Of a stretch of DNA of 64,000 nt, positions 49,964-58,666 are shown piece after piece. Each line of letters begins with the position of its first letter. The first letter of the stretch is position 1. The position numbers and the translations under genes are program-made. Under the pieces are notes generated by a model, which saw only the letters and a list, made by a program, of their open reading frames with translations, was not told where the DNA came from and searched no databases. This stretch comes from Microbacterium sp. ABRD28 (GTDB taxonomy: Bacteria > Actinomycetota > Actinomycetes > Actinomycetales > Microbacteriaceae). The stretch covers positions 620,001 to 684,000 of the forward strand of contig NZ_CP031015.1 in assembly GCF_003850245.1 (NCBI RefSeq), written 5' to 3'.

Positions 49964-51496
49964 GTGGCTGAAGACCGTGTGGATGCAGGACCGGTGGCTG
50001 CGGTCACTGACAACGAGGTCACCGTCAACGGTGCGCTCCGCTCGCTCGACGGCGTGCCGGTGCACACCAACGCCCTCGACTGGCTTCGCTCGTGCGGACT
50101 GACGGGCAGCAAAGAGGGGTGCGCCGAGGGCGAGTGCGGCGCGTGCGCGATGCTCGTCGTGACGCCGGCTGCGGATGCCGCTGGCGCGGCGTGGACCGCG
50201 GTGAACTCGTGCCTCGTGCCCGCCCAGGCGCTCCGCGGTCAGGAGATCGTGACCGCCGAGGGCCTCGGCACTCCGGAGGAGCTGCACCCGGTGCAGGAGG
50301 CGATGGCGGTGGGCGGCGGGTCGCAGTGCGGCTACTGCACACCCGGCTTCGTCTGCAGCATGGCCGGGGAGTACTACCGGCGCGATCGCGCGCCGAAGGG
50401 CGACGAGGGCACCCTCGCGGGTGGGGAGCGCACCTTCGCGGGTGGGGAGGGCACCCTCGCGGGGGTGGGGGGGAACGGATTCGACCTGCACGCGCTGAGC
50501 GGCAACCTCTGTCGCTGCACCGGCTACCGACCTATTCGCGACGCGGCATACGAGCTCGGGATGCCGGAGGGCGACGATCCGCTGGCGGCGCGTCTGCGGC
50601 ATCCGGCCCCGGACCCCGTCCCCACTGACGTCACCGTCGACGGCGCCCGGTTCGTCCGCCCGGCGACCCTCGATGAGGCGGTCGCCCTCCTCGCGAGCGA
50701 ACCCGAGGCGCGCCTGGTCGCGGGCGCGACCGACTGGGGCGTCGACGTGAACCTCCGCGGGCTGCGCGCCCCGCTCGTCGTCGCGATCGACCGGCTCCCC
50801 GAATTGCGCGCGTTCCGCGCCGACGACGCCGAGATCGAGCTCGGTGCGGCGCTCACCCTCACCGAGGTCGCCGCCCTCGGCAATCGCGTGCCGCTCCTCT
50901 CCGAGCTGCTGCCGCAGTTCGCCTCACCGCTCATCCGCAACCGGGCGACCCTCGGCGGCAACCTCGGCACCGGTTCGCCGATCGGCGACGCGCTGCCCGC
51001 GCTCCTCGCGCTCGGCGCGAGCGTCGCCCTCGCCTCGCGCGACGGGGAGCGAGACGTACCGCTCGAGGAATACTTCACCGGCTACCGGCAGACGGTGCGG
51101 CGCGACGACGAGATCATCCGCGCCCTGCGCTTCCCCGCACCCCGCGGCGAGCTCGCCGCGTTCCACAAGATCGCCAAGCGCCGGTTCGACGACATCTCCA
51201 GCGTCGCCGTCGCGTTCGTGCTCGACCTGCGGGGCGGCGTCGTCGCCGACGCGCGCATCGGGCTCGGCGGCGTCGCCGCCACGCCGGTGCGCGCCCGCGC
51301 CACCGAGCAGGCGCTCATCGGCCGCGACTGGAGCCTCACCACCGTGCGCGAGGTCGCCCCGGTGCTCGGCGCCGAGGGCACCCCGTTGTCCGACCACCGC
51401 GCGAGCGCGGCGTACCGCGCCGCGATGCTCGAGAACGCTCTGCGCAAGGTCTTCGCCCGGCATCCCAGGCCCACGGCCGAGGCGGTGGCCCGATGA
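49964..51496 (+). CDS. xdhA: Xanthine dehydrogenase small subunit (2Fe-2S and FAD)
   Basis: Protein of 510 residues. The plant-type cluster GSKEGCAEGECGACAML with NSCLVP, and the second cluster GSQCGYCTPGF with LSGNLCRCTGYRPIR, are complete. From about 225 the FAD-binding domain follows (RLVAGATDWGVDVNLRG, RNRATLGGNLGTGSPIGDALPALLALGA). Between the cluster segments, about residues 147-170, sits an extra low-complexity piece (see the repeat at 50403). It passes electrons from XdhB to NAD+. GTG 49964 has GGAG 9 nt upstream. Confidence 0.93.
   Translation: MAEDRVDAGPVAAVTDNEVTVNGALRSLDGVPVHTNALDWLRSCGLTGSKEGCAEGECGACAMLVVTPAADAAGAAWTAVNSCLVPAQALRGQEIVTAEGLGTPEELHPVQEAMAVGGGSQCGYCTPGFVCSMAGEYYRRDRAPKGDEGTLAGGERTFAGGEGTLAGVGGNGFDLHALSGNLCRCTGYRPIRDAAYELGMPEGDDPLAARLRHPAPDPVPTDVTVDGARFVRPATLDEAVALLASEPEARLVAGATDWGVDVNLRGLRAPLVVAIDRLPELRAFRADDAEIELGAALTLTEVAALGNRVPLLSELLPQFASPLIRNRATLGGNLGTGSPIGDALPALLALGASVALASRDGERDVPLEEYFTGYRQTVRRDDEIIRALRFPAPRGELAAFHKIAKRRFDDISSVAVAFVLDLRGGVVADARIGLGGVAATPVRARATEQALIGRDWSLTTVREVAPVLGAEGTPLSDHRASAAYRAAMLENALRKVFARHPRPTAEAVAR
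50405..50470 (+). repeat. 21-bp in-frame tandem repeat inside xdhA
   Basis: Three copies of a 21-bp unit of the form GAGGGCACCCTCGCGGGTGG. They encode EGTLAGG, ERTFAGG and EGTLAGVGG. The insert lengthens the loop between the two 2Fe-2S cluster segments by about 22 residues without breaking the frame or touching a cysteine. Its regular unit length suggests expansion by slippage. Confidence 0.85.
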
Positions 51497-53832
51497 GCGA
51501 TCTCGCCCGTCGCCCCGCCGACCCGGTCGTCGGCCGCTCCGTCGCGCACGAGAGCGCGGCCCTCCACGTCACCGGCCGGGCGATGTACACCGACGACCTG
51601 GCCGTGGAGACGATGGGCGTGCTCACCGCGTGGCCGGTGCAGTCCACCCAGACGCATGCGCGCGTGACCCTCGACGTCCTGCCCGCCTACGGCGTGCCCG
51701 GCGTCGTCCGGGTGCTCACCGCCGAGGACGTGCCGGGCGTCAACGACGCCGGGGTCAAGCACGACGAGCCGCTCTTCCCCGTCGAGGCGATGTACCACGG
51801 GCACGCCCTCGCCTGGGTGCTCGGTGAGACGCCTGAGGCGGCGCGGCTCGGCGCCGCCGCCGTCGAGGTGACCTACGAGCCGCTCCCGAGCATCGTCACC
51901 CTCGAGGAGGCCATCTCGGCCGGCTCGTTCCAGGGCGCCGAGCGCGCGATCATCCGCGGCGACGCCGGTGCGGCGCTCGCGGACGCCCCCCACGTGTTCG
52001 AGGGCGTCACCTCGTTCTCAGGCCAGGAGCACTTCTACCTCGAGACCCACGCGTCCCTCGCGCGGATCGATTCCGAGGGTCAGGTCTTCGTCGAGTCGTC
52101 GACGCAGCACCCGAGCGAGACGCAGGAGATCGTCGCGCACGTGCTCGACCTGCCGTCGCATCAGGTGACCGTGCAGTCGCTGCGGATGGGCGGCGCGTTC
52201 GGCGGCAAGGAGATGCAGCCCCACGGCCTGGCGGCCATCGCCGCACTCGGGGCGAGCCTCACCCGGCGCCCGGTGCGGCTGCGTCTGAACCGCACGCAGG
52301 ATCTGACAATGACCGGCAAGCGGCATCCGTTCCACATCTCCTGGCGCGTCGGATTCGACGACGACGGCCTCCTGCAGGCGCTGGAGGCCACGCTCACCTC
52401 CGACGGCGGGTGGGCGCTCGACCTGTCGGAGCCGGTGATGAGCCGCGCGCTCTGCCACGTCGACAACGCCTACTGGATTCCGAACGTCCATGTCGTCGGC
52501 CGCGTCGCCCAGACGCACAAGACCTCGCAGACGGCGTTCCGTGGATTCGGCGGTCCGCAGGGGGTGTTCCTCATCGAAGACATCCTGGGGCGCACCGCCC
52601 CCGCGCTCGGCATCGAGCCCGACGAGCTCCGCAGCCGGAACTTCTACGCCCCCGGGCAGGACACGCCCTACGGGCAGGTGGTGAAAGACGCCGAGCGGAT
52701 GCCGGCGATCTGGCAGACCCTCCGCACCGAAGCGGCGGTCGACGATCGACGCGCGGCGATCGCGGCGTTCAACGCCGAGCACGACGACGTCAAGCGCGCG
52801 ATCGCGATGACCCCGGTGAAGTTCGGCATCTCGTTCAACTTCACCGCCTACAACCAGGCCGGCGCCCTCGTGCACGTGTACAAAGACGGCTCGGTGCTCA
52901 TCAACCACGGCGGCACCGAGATGGGCCAGGGCCTTCACACCAAGATGCTGCAGGTCGCCGCGACCGCCCTCGGGGTGCCTCTCACCCAGGTGCGGCTCGC
53001 CCCGACGCGCACCGACAAGGTGCCCAACACCTCCGCCACAGCGGCGTCGTCGGGTGCCGACCTCAACGGCGCGGCCGTGAAGAACGCCTGCGAGCAGATC
53101 AAAGAGCGGATGACGGCGGTCGCCGCCGGGCTTCTGGGCACCGATCCGGATGACCTCGTCTTCGCCGGCGGGCAGGTCACCGCTCCGCATCTGCAGCGCT
53201 CGGTGCCGTTCGCCGAGGTGGCCCTGGCCGCCTACTTCTCGCGGGTGCCGCTGTTCGCCGCCGGGTACTACCGCACCGAGGGTCTGTCGTGGGACATCGA
53301 ACGCATGACGGGTTCGCCCTTCAAGTACTTCGCCTACGGTGCCGCGGCGGCCGAGGTCGAGGTCGACGGCTACACCGGCGCCTACCGGCTGCGACGGGTC
53401 GACATCGTCCACGACGTGGGCGACTCGCTCTCGCCGCAGATCGACCGCGGGCAGATCGAAGGCGGGTTCGTGCAGGGCGCCGGATGGCTCACCCTCGAGG
53501 ATCTGCGGTGGGACACCTCCGACGGTCCCGGCCGCGGGCGGCTGCTGACGACCTCGGCGAGCACGTACAAGCTGCCGAGCTTCTCGGAGATGCCCGAGGA
53601 CTTCCGCGTTCACCTCTTCGCCGACGCGCGGGAGGACGGCGCTGTGTACGGATCGAAGGCCGTGGGCGAGCCGCCGCTCATGCTCGCGTTCGCGGCGCGC
53701 GAGGCGCTGCGCGAAGCGGTCGCCGCCTTCGGCGAGCCGGGGCGCAGCGTCGAGCTCGCCTCGCCCGCAACCCCTGAGGCGGTCTTCTGGGCGATCGAGG
53801 CGGCGCGCTCCGCGCTCCCTGTCGCGCGCTAG
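51493..53832 (+). CDS. xdhB: Xanthine dehydrogenase molybdopterin-binding large subunit
   Basis: Protein of 779 residues with the expected order: N-terminal domain (DPVVGRSVAHESAALHVTGRAMYTDDL), then molybdenum cofactor motifs MGGAFGGKEMQPHG, GTEMGQGLHTKM and TSATAASSGADLNGAAVKNAC, and the active-site Glu in AVGEPPLMLAFA near the C-terminus. It oxidises hypoxanthine and xanthine to urate. ATGA overlaps the xdhA stop. The length is normal for the two-subunit bacterial type. Confidence 0.95.
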   Translation: MSDLARRPADPVVGRSVAHESAALHVTGRAMYTDDLAVETMGVLTAWPVQSTQTHARVTLDVLPAYGVPGVVRVLTAEDVPGVNDAGVKHDEPLFPVEAMYHGHALAWVLGETPEAARLGAAAVEVTYEPLPSIVTLEEAISAGSFQGAERAIIRGDAGAALADAPHVFEGVTSFSGQEHFYLETHASLARIDSEGQVFVESSTQHPSETQEIVAHVLDLPSHQVTVQSLRMGGAFGGKEMQPHGLAAIAALGASLTRRPVRLRLNRTQDLTMTGKRHPFHISWRVGFDDDGLLQALEATLTSDGGWALDLSEPVMSRALCHVDNAYWIPNVHVVGRVAQTHKTSQTAFRGFGGPQGVFLIEDILGRTAPALGIEPDELRSRNFYAPGQDTPYGQVVKDAERMPAIWQTLRTEAAVDDRRAAIAAFNAEHDDVKRAIAMTPVKFGISFNFTAYNQAGALVHVYKDGSVLINHGGTEMGQGLHTKMLQVAATALGVPLTQVRLAPTRTDKVPNTSATAASSGADLNGAAVKNACEQIKERMTAVAAGLLGTDPDDLVFAGGQVTAPHLQRSVPFAEVALAAYFSRVPLFAAGYYRTEGLSWDIERMTGSPFKYFAYGAAAAEVEVDGYTGAYRLRRVDIVHDVGDSLSPQIDRGQIEGGFVQGAGWLTLEDLRWDTSDGPGRGRLLTTSASTYKLPSFSEMPEDFRVHLFADAREDGAVYGSKAVGEPPLMLAFAAREALREAVAAFGEPGRSVELASPATPEAVFWAIEAARSALPVAR

Positions 53833-53847
53833 CGGAGAGCGACGCCG

Positions 53848-54681
53848 ATGGACTGGGTCGACGAACTGCGCCGGCTGCGCGATGCACGCCTGCCGGCGGT
53901 GCTCGTCACCCTCGCCACGGTGCGGGGTCACGCGCCGCGCAACGGCGGGGCGAAGCTGGTCGTCTCACCCGATCGGCTCTTCGGCACCGTCGGCGGCGGC
54001 AATCTCGAGGAGACCGCGATCGCGACGGCGCGCGAGATGATCGAGGCGGGCGAGAGCGAGCCGCGGCTGCTGACCCTCACCCTCAGCGACAAGGCCGCGA
54101 CCGAGTACGGCGTGCAGTGCTGCGGGGGAGAGGTGACGATGCTGCTCGAACCGGTGCGCGTGGTGCCGACGGTGGCGGTCTTCGGAGTCGGTCACGTCGG
54201 ACTGGAGCTCGCCCGGGTGCTCGCGCGACACGAGATCGAGCTGTGGCTCATCGACGGGCGCGCCGACATGGTGGCCGAGGAGCGGCTCGGGGTACCCGGA
54301 CGCTCGGGGATCTTCGCCGACGCGGTCGCGACCGTCCACGTGCGTCACACCCCGGTGCCCGAGGCGGCGATCGCCGACCTGCCGGCCGGTACGCACGTGC
54401 TCATCATGACCCATGATCACGTCGAGGATCTGGCCCTCACCGACCAGGCGCTCCGACGCGATGACCTCGCGTCGATCGGGCTGATCGGCTCGCGCTCGAA
54501 GTGGGGGCGGTTCGCGGCGAAGCTCCGCGAGCTGGGGCACACCGACGGCGATCTCGCGCGTGTGACCACGCCCATCGGCGTGCCCGAGGTGTCGGGCAAG
54601 GCGCCGGCCGTCATCGCGGTGAGCGTCGCAGCGCGGCTGCTGCAGCTGATCGAGGAGGCAGCGCGCGCGCCGCGCGGGTGA
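53848..54681 (+). CDS. xdhC: XdhC molybdenum-cofactor sulfuration/insertion chaperone
   Basis: Protein of 277 residues. An N-terminal XdhC/CoxI domain (VLVTLATVRGHAPRNGGAKLVVS, GTVGGGNLEE, QCCGGEVTMLLEP) and a C-terminal Rossmann domain (AVFGVGHVGLELARVLARHE, IGLIGSRSKWGRF, RVTTPIG) are both present. It delivers sulfurated molybdenum cofactor to XdhB. It follows xdhB by 15 bp in the same operon. The full set xdhA-B-C is thus intact. Confidence 0.94.
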   Translation: MDWVDELRRLRDARLPAVLVTLATVRGHAPRNGGAKLVVSPDRLFGTVGGGNLEETAIATAREMIEAGESEPRLLTLTLSDKAATEYGVQCCGGEVTMLLEPVRVVPTVAVFGVGHVGLELARVLARHEIELWLIDGRADMVAEERLGVPGRSGIFADAVATVHVRHTPVPEAAIADLPAGTHVLIMTHDHVEDLALTDQALRRDDLASIGLIGSRSKWGRFAAKLRELGHTDGDLARVTTPIGVPEVSGKAPAVIAVSVAARLLQLIEEAARAPRG

Positions 54682-54694
54682 GGCGGAGGCGGCG

Positions 54695-55621
54695 TCAGCC
54701 GCCGAGGACGACGTTCAGCGGGGCCTCGCCCCGCGACATCCGCTCCATCTGACGGCGGACGAGTCGCGCGATCCGCGGGCGCATCGCGCTCGACGCGCCG
54801 CCGACGTGCGGGACGATGAGCACGCCGTCGGTCGACCAGAGCGGATGACCCGCGGGCAGCGGCTCGGGATCGGTGACGTCGAGCGCCGCGCGGATGCGGC
54901 CACGCCCCGCGTGATCGACGAGCGCATCGGTGTCGATGAGCGGCCCGCGGCCGACGTTGACGATGAGGGCGCCGTCGGGAAGAGCGCGGAGGAACCCGTC
55001 GTCGACGAGGTGGCGGGTCGCGTCGCCGCCCGGCAGGGACGCCATCACGATCTCGGCATGCGGCAGCAGCTCGGGCAGTTCGTCGACCCCGTGGATCGTG
55101 ACACCGTCTTCTTCGCGGTGGCGCGACGCCACCCGGACGAGCTCGACCTCGAAGCCCGCGAGCCGGGCCTCGATCGCCGTGCCGATGCCGCCGTATCCGA
55201 GGAGCAGGACCCGCCGATCGGCGAGACTCTCCGCGACTTCGGGCGCCCACCGGCCCTCGACCTGCGCGCGGACGAACGCCGGCACGCGTCGCTGCGCGGC
55301 CAGCGCCAGGGTCACCGCGAGCTCTGCGGTCGAGGTTTCGTGCACGCTGGAGGCGTTGGCGAAGGTATATGTCGGCGGGAGAATATCATCGATGCCGTCG
55401 TACCCGATCGACTGGCTCTGCACGAGGCGGGTCTCGACCTGGTCGAGGAGCGGCACCGCATCGGTCAGCGACATGTAGGGCAGAACGACGATGTCGATCC
55501 GGGATCGGGGCGGCGGGCCATCCATCGGCCACACGACCACCTCCGCAGCGTCGGGTGCCGGCTGGAGGTCATCGGCGAGCTGGGCGGTCGGAACGGACAC
55601 GACGAGATTCGCACTCACCAT
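54695..55621 (-). CDS. D-isomer-specific 2-hydroxyacid dehydrogenase
   Basis: NAD(P)-dependent dehydrogenase of 308 residues. The nucleotide motif is VLLLGYGGIGTAIEARL near 142. Catalytic Arg and Glu positions lie in VNVGRGPLIDTDAL and DPEPLPAGHPLW, and the catalytic His is in PHVGGASSAM. A glyoxylate, hydroxypyruvate or phosphoglycerate substrate is possible. It converges with xdhC, and reduction of the glyoxylate made in purine breakdown would be a fitting role, but that is inference. The ATG at 55621 gives the family start. Confidence 0.85.
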   Translation of the reverse strand: MVSANLVVSVPTAQLADDLQPAPDAAEVVVWPMDGPPPRSRIDIVVLPYMSLTDAVPLLDQVETRLVQSQSIGYDGIDDILPPTYTFANASSVHETSTAELAVTLALAAQRRVPAFVRAQVEGRWAPEVAESLADRRVLLLGYGGIGTAIEARLAGFEVELVRVASRHREEDGVTIHGVDELPELLPHAEIVMASLPGGDATRHLVDDGFLRALPDGALIVNVGRGPLIDTDALVDHAGRGRIRAALDVTDPEPLPAGHPLWSTDGVLIVPHVGGASSAMRPRIARLVRRQMERMSRGEAPLNVVLGG

Positions 55622-55685
55622 TCCCACGCTACCGCCGGCCGGAGTATGGTCTGGCGCAGGAGGCGGCAGCACCTGCCGATGACGG

Positions 55686-56117
55686 ATGGTTCCCGAGATC
55701 AACTACTGGGCGGTCCTCATCGCCACGGCCTCGACGCTCATCGTCGGATCGGTGTTCTATGCGCCGAAGGTGTTCGGCACGAGGTGGGCCCGACTGGCCG
55801 ACGTCGACATGAACCGATCCGGTGCCACTGCCGTCATCCCGATCCTCGTCACGATCCTCGTGAGCTTCATCAGCGCGTGGGTGCTCGCCGGGGCGACCGC
55901 GATCGCGTGGCACTTCTACGGGGGCGGCTATCTCCTCGCGGCGCTCGGCACAGCGATCATCCTGTGGGCGGGGTTCACGGCCGCCCGGATCATCACGCAC
56001 GACGCCTTCGAGGGGCGACCGTCATCGCTGACCGTGCTGACGATCGGCCACGAGCTGGCGACCTTCGTCGTGATGGCGCTGATCATCGGGGTCTGGCCGC
56101 CCGCCGGCACCGTCTGA
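55686..56117 (+). CDS. DUF1761 family membrane protein
   Basis: Protein of 143 residues with four hydrophobic segments (about 8-26, 49-72, 82-100 and 116-140). The pattern INYWAVLIATASTLIVGSVFYAPKVFGTRWARL and the late WAGFTAARIITHDAFEGR match DUF1761, a family of unknown function. It stands divergent from the dehydrogenase gene, 64 bp away, and convergent with purQ. Confidence 0.85.
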   Translation: MVPEINYWAVLIATASTLIVGSVFYAPKVFGTRWARLADVDMNRSGATAVIPILVTILVSFISAWVLAGATAIAWHFYGGGYLLAALGTAIILWAGFTAARIITHDAFEGRPSSLTVLTIGHELATFVVMALIIGVWPPAGTV

Positions 56118-56132
56118 CGCGCTCGGCGCGGC

Positions 56133-56837
56133 TCAGGCCGCGGCGACGAGCGACGCGATCGCCGAGGTGAAGAACCGGCGGCCATCGACACCCGAACGCA
56201 TCGCGACGCGGGTGTCGGGGCCGAAGCCCTCCTCGACGGCGTGCTCGGGGTGCGGCATGAGCCCCACGACGTTGCCGCGCTCGTTGCGCAGACCCGCGAT
56301 GTCGTTGAGCGACCCGTTGGGGTTCACGCCCAGGTAGCGGAAGGCGACGAGGCCCTCGCCCTCGATGCGCGCGAGGGTGTCGGCGTCGGCGATGTAGCCG
56401 CCGTCGGCGTTCTTCAGCGGGATGACGATCTCTTCGCCGTCGGCGAAGTCGGATGTCCACGCCGTCGACGCGCTCTCGACGCGAAGACGCTGGTCGCGGC
56501 GGATGAACTGCTGGTGGGCGTTGCGGATGAGGCCGCCGGGGAGGAGGTGCGCCTCGACGAGCATCTGGAAGCCGTTGCAGATGCCCAGCACGGGCATCCC
56601 GCCCCGCGCGGCGTCGGTGACCTCCGACATGATGGGCGCGAGGGCGGCGATCGCCCCGGCACGCAGGTAGTCGCCGTAGCTGAAGCCACCGGGGAGGATG
56701 AGGGCGTCCACGCCTTCGAGGTCGTGCGAGCCGTGCCAGAGGGCGACCGACTCACCGCCGGCCAGACGCACAGCGCGGCGGGCGTCGACGTCGTCGAGAC
56801 TCCCGGGGAAGGTGATGACGCCGATACGGGCGGTCAC
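56133..56837 (-). CDS. purQ: Phosphoribosylformylglycinamidine synthase glutaminase subunit
   Basis: Protein of 234 residues, the glutamine-hydrolysing subunit of FGAM synthase in de novo purine synthesis. Class I amidotransferase motifs are complete: [36 protein letters not shown], the nucleophile Cys in [18 protein letters not shown] near 96 and the His-x-Glu in [15 protein letters not shown]. The GTG start at 56837 overlaps the purS stop as GTGA. The purL gene is not adjacent and must lie elsewhere. Confidence 0.95.
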   Translation of the reverse strand: MTARIGVITFPGSLDDVDARRAVRLAGGESVALWHGSHDLEGVDALILPGGFSYGDYLRAGAIAALAPIMSEVTDAARGGMPVLGICNGFQMLVEAHLLPGGLIRNAHQQFIRRDQRLRVESASTAWTSDFADGEEIVIPLKNADGGYIADADTLARIEGEGLVAFRYLGVNPNGSLNDIAGLRNERGNVVGLMPHPEHAVEEGFGPDTRVAMRSGVDGRRFFTSAIASLVAAA

Positions 56838-57082
56838 TCCACGACCTCCACGCCGACGACGTCTTCGATCACGTCGTTGGAGAGCACCTCGGCGGCGATG
56901 CGGCGGGCCGTGGCGAGAGTCTCGTCATCGACCTCCCCGTCGACGGTCAATTCGAAACGCTTGCCGATCCGCACACCCGAGAAGCGGTCGACGCCGAGCC
57001 GCGTGAGGGCTCCGGCGACGGCCTTCCCCTGCGGGTCGAGCAGCTCGGCCTTGGGCATGACGTCGACGACGATGGTGGGCAC
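56834..57082 (-). CDS. purS: Phosphoribosylformylglycinamidine synthase subunit PurS
   Basis: Protein of 82 residues that bridges PurL and PurQ in the small-PurL type FGAM synthase. [24 protein letters not shown] and the repeated ferredoxin-like strands ([35 protein letters not shown]) are characteristic. The GTG at 57082 lies 6 nt after TAAGAT (57089-57094 on the minus strand), so the mRNA may be leaderless. It is coupled to purQ by overlap. Confidence 0.93.
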   Translation of the reverse strand: MPTIVVDVMPKAELLDPQGKAVAGALTRLGVDRFSGVRIGKRFELTVDGEVDDETLATARRIAAEVLSNDVIEDVVGVEVVE

Positions 57083-57143
57083 ACCGACATCTTACGGCTC
57101 GACCCCCCGCTCGCCGTCGTGACCTGATCGTTACCCATCTTCT

Positions 57144-57157
57144 TGGGAGCGCTCCCT
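57144..57157. promoter_or_regulatory. CebR-like operator 1
   Basis: TGGGAGCGCTCCCT differs from the Streptomyces CebR box TGGGAGCGCTCCCA only at the last base. It overlaps the -35 TTGACA (57157-57162) of the cebE promoter by one base and would block polymerase. It is the first of three boxes. Confidence 0.8.
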
Positions 57158-57186
57158 TGACAGTCGTGAGAGCGATCCCATAGCGT
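57157..57186 (+). promoter_or_regulatory. Promoter of the cellobiose operon
   Basis: TTGACA (57157-57162), an 18-bp spacer and TAGCGT (57181-57186) form a consensus-like promoter. The transcript would start near 57193 with a leader of about 87 nt before the cebE GTG. Confidence 0.65.
57167..57180. promoter_or_regulatory. CebR-like operator 2
   Basis: TGAGAGCGATCCCA matches TGGGAGCGCTCCCA with two mismatches. It lies within the spacer between -35 and -10, its centre 23 bp from that of box 1. Confidence 0.65.
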
Positions 57187-57199
57187 CATCCGCAATCCG

Positions 57200-57213
57200 T
57201 GGGAGCGGTTCCA
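57200..57213. promoter_or_regulatory. CebR-like operator 3
   Basis: TGGGAGCGGTTCCA matches the CebR consensus with two mismatches. It lies in the predicted 5' leader, its centre 33 bp after that of box 2. Confidence 0.7.
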
Positions 57214-57279
57214 CGGGAACGTCAACCTGCACCGTGTCGCCGACACAGCATCTTCTTATCCACCCACAAAGGAGTGATC

Positions 57280-58590
57280 GTGACGTCATCCACCATGCGC
57301 AAAGCGGCCGTCGCGGCTGCGATCGCATCATCCACCGCCCTCGTTCTCGCGGGCTGCAGCTCCTCCGGCGGCGACGCCGCAGGCGGCGAGGCCGGCGAGG
57401 ACATCACCCTCACGGTCACCACCTTCGGCACGTTCGGCTACGACGACCTGTACACCGAGTACGAAGAGGCCAACCCCGGCATCACCATCGAGGCCACCAA
57501 CATCGACACGGGCGGCAACGCCCGCACCGACGCCTTCACCAAGATCGGGGCGGGGTCGGGACTCTCCGACGTCGTCGCGGTCGAAGAGGGCTGGCTCGGT
57601 CAGATCATGGGCGTCTCCGACCAGTTCGTCGACCTGCGCGACTACGGCATCGAAGACCGCAAGAGCGACTGGCTCGAGTGGAAGTACGACCAGGCGACCG
57701 ATCCCGAGGGCCGCGTCATCGGTTACGGCACCGACATCGGCCCGCAGGGCATCTGCTACAACGCACCCGCCTTCGAGGCGGCGGGTCTGCCCACCGACCG
57801 TGAAGAGGTCGCGACTCTTCTCGAGGGCGACTGGGAGAACTACTTCGACGTCGGCCGTCAGTACAGCGAGGCCACCGGGAACGCCTGGTACGACCACTCC
57901 GGCTTCGTCTGGAACGCCATGGTCAACCAGCTCCCCGAGGGCTACTACACCACCGACGGCGAGCTGAACGTCGTGGGCAACGCCGAGCTCGAAGAGCGGT
58001 TCGAGCTTCTGGGCGCGGCGACCGAGGACGGGCTTTCGGCGGCACAGGCGGCATGGGACTGGAACAGCGGCGAATCGTTCCTCGACGGGACGTTCGCGAC
58101 GTTCATCTGCCCCGGGTGGATGCTGGGCGTCATGAAGGGCTCGATCGAGGGGGCCGGTGGCGATGAGGACAACGGATGGGACTTCGCCAACGTCTTCCCC
58201 GGTGGCCCGGCGAACTGGGGTGGCGCCTTCCTGACCGTTCCCGAGACGTCGGAGCACAAGGAAGAGGCGGCCAAGCTCGCGGACTGGCTCACCCAGCCGG
58301 CGCAGCAGGTGAAGCAGTCCGCCGCAGCGGGCAACTTCCCGAGCACCGTCGAGGCGCAGGAGACCCTGGCGGCGGAGGCGACTCCCAACCCGTTCTTCAA
58401 CGACGCACCCACCGGCGCGATCCTCGCCGAGCGCGCCGTCGGCGTCGAAGCGCAGTACAAGGGCCCGGAGGACTCCGTCATCCAGGAGAACGTCTTCGGT
58501 CCCGCGCTGAAGGCGCTCGACCTGGGCGAGACCGACACGCAGGGTGCCTGGCAGCGGGCGCTCCAGCTGCTGAACGAACTGGTCGGCTGA
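57280..58590 (+). CDS. cebE: Cellobiose/cello-oligosaccharide ABC transporter binding lipoprotein
   Basis: Lipoprotein of 436 residues. The lipobox is LVLAGC (Cys26), and the mature part starts with a Gly/Ala-rich stretch, followed by ITLTVTTFGTFGYDDLYTEYEEANPGITIEA typical of family 1 sugar-binding proteins. YGTDIGPQGICYN and WGGAFLTVPETSEHKEEAAKLADWLT follow the pattern. GTG 57280 follows AAAGGAG; ATG 57295 (MRKAAVAAA) is a close alternative. First gene of the operon behind three CebR boxes, with permeases and a GH1 enzyme, so cellobiose-type sugars are the likely ligands. Confidence 0.9.
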   Translation: MTSSTMRKAAVAAAIASSTALVLAGCSSSGGDAAGGEAGEDITLTVTTFGTFGYDDLYTEYEEANPGITIEATNIDTGGNARTDAFTKIGAGSGLSDVVAVEEGWLGQIMGVSDQFVDLRDYGIEDRKSDWLEWKYDQATDPEGRVIGYGTDIGPQGICYNAPAFEAAGLPTDREEVATLLEGDWENYFDVGRQYSEATGNAWYDHSGFVWNAMVNQLPEGYYTTDGELNVVGNAELEERFELLGAATEDGLSAAQAAWDWNSGESFLDGTFATFICPGWMLGVMKGSIEGAGGDEDNGWDFANVFPGGPANWGGAFLTVPETSEHKEEAAKLADWLTQPAQQVKQSAAAGNFPSTVEAQETLAAEATPNPFFNDAPTGAILAERAVGVEAQYKGPEDSVIQENVFGPALKALDLGETDTQGAWQRALQLLNELVG

Positions 58591-58606
58591 GGCCGATCGG
58601 ATGACA

Positions 58607-58639
58607 CGGGGCCTCCGGGCGGACAGCCCGGGGGCCCCG
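58607..58639 (+). terminator. Intercistronic stem-loop between cebE and cebF
   Basis: CGGGGCCTCCGGGC, a 5-nt loop and GCCCGGGGGCCCCG form a 14-bp stem with one G-T wobble. No T run follows, so it may be a partial terminator or mRNA-processing barrier. It would keep the binding-protein message more abundant than that of the permeases, a pattern known for sugar ABC operons. Confidence 0.75.
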
Positions 58640-58666
58640 ACCATCTCTCCGCGAGAGGAACTGCAC

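Noticed and set aside
50405..50470. Tandem repeat considered as a CRISPR-like array
   Set aside because: The units are contiguous without spacers and in frame with xdhA.
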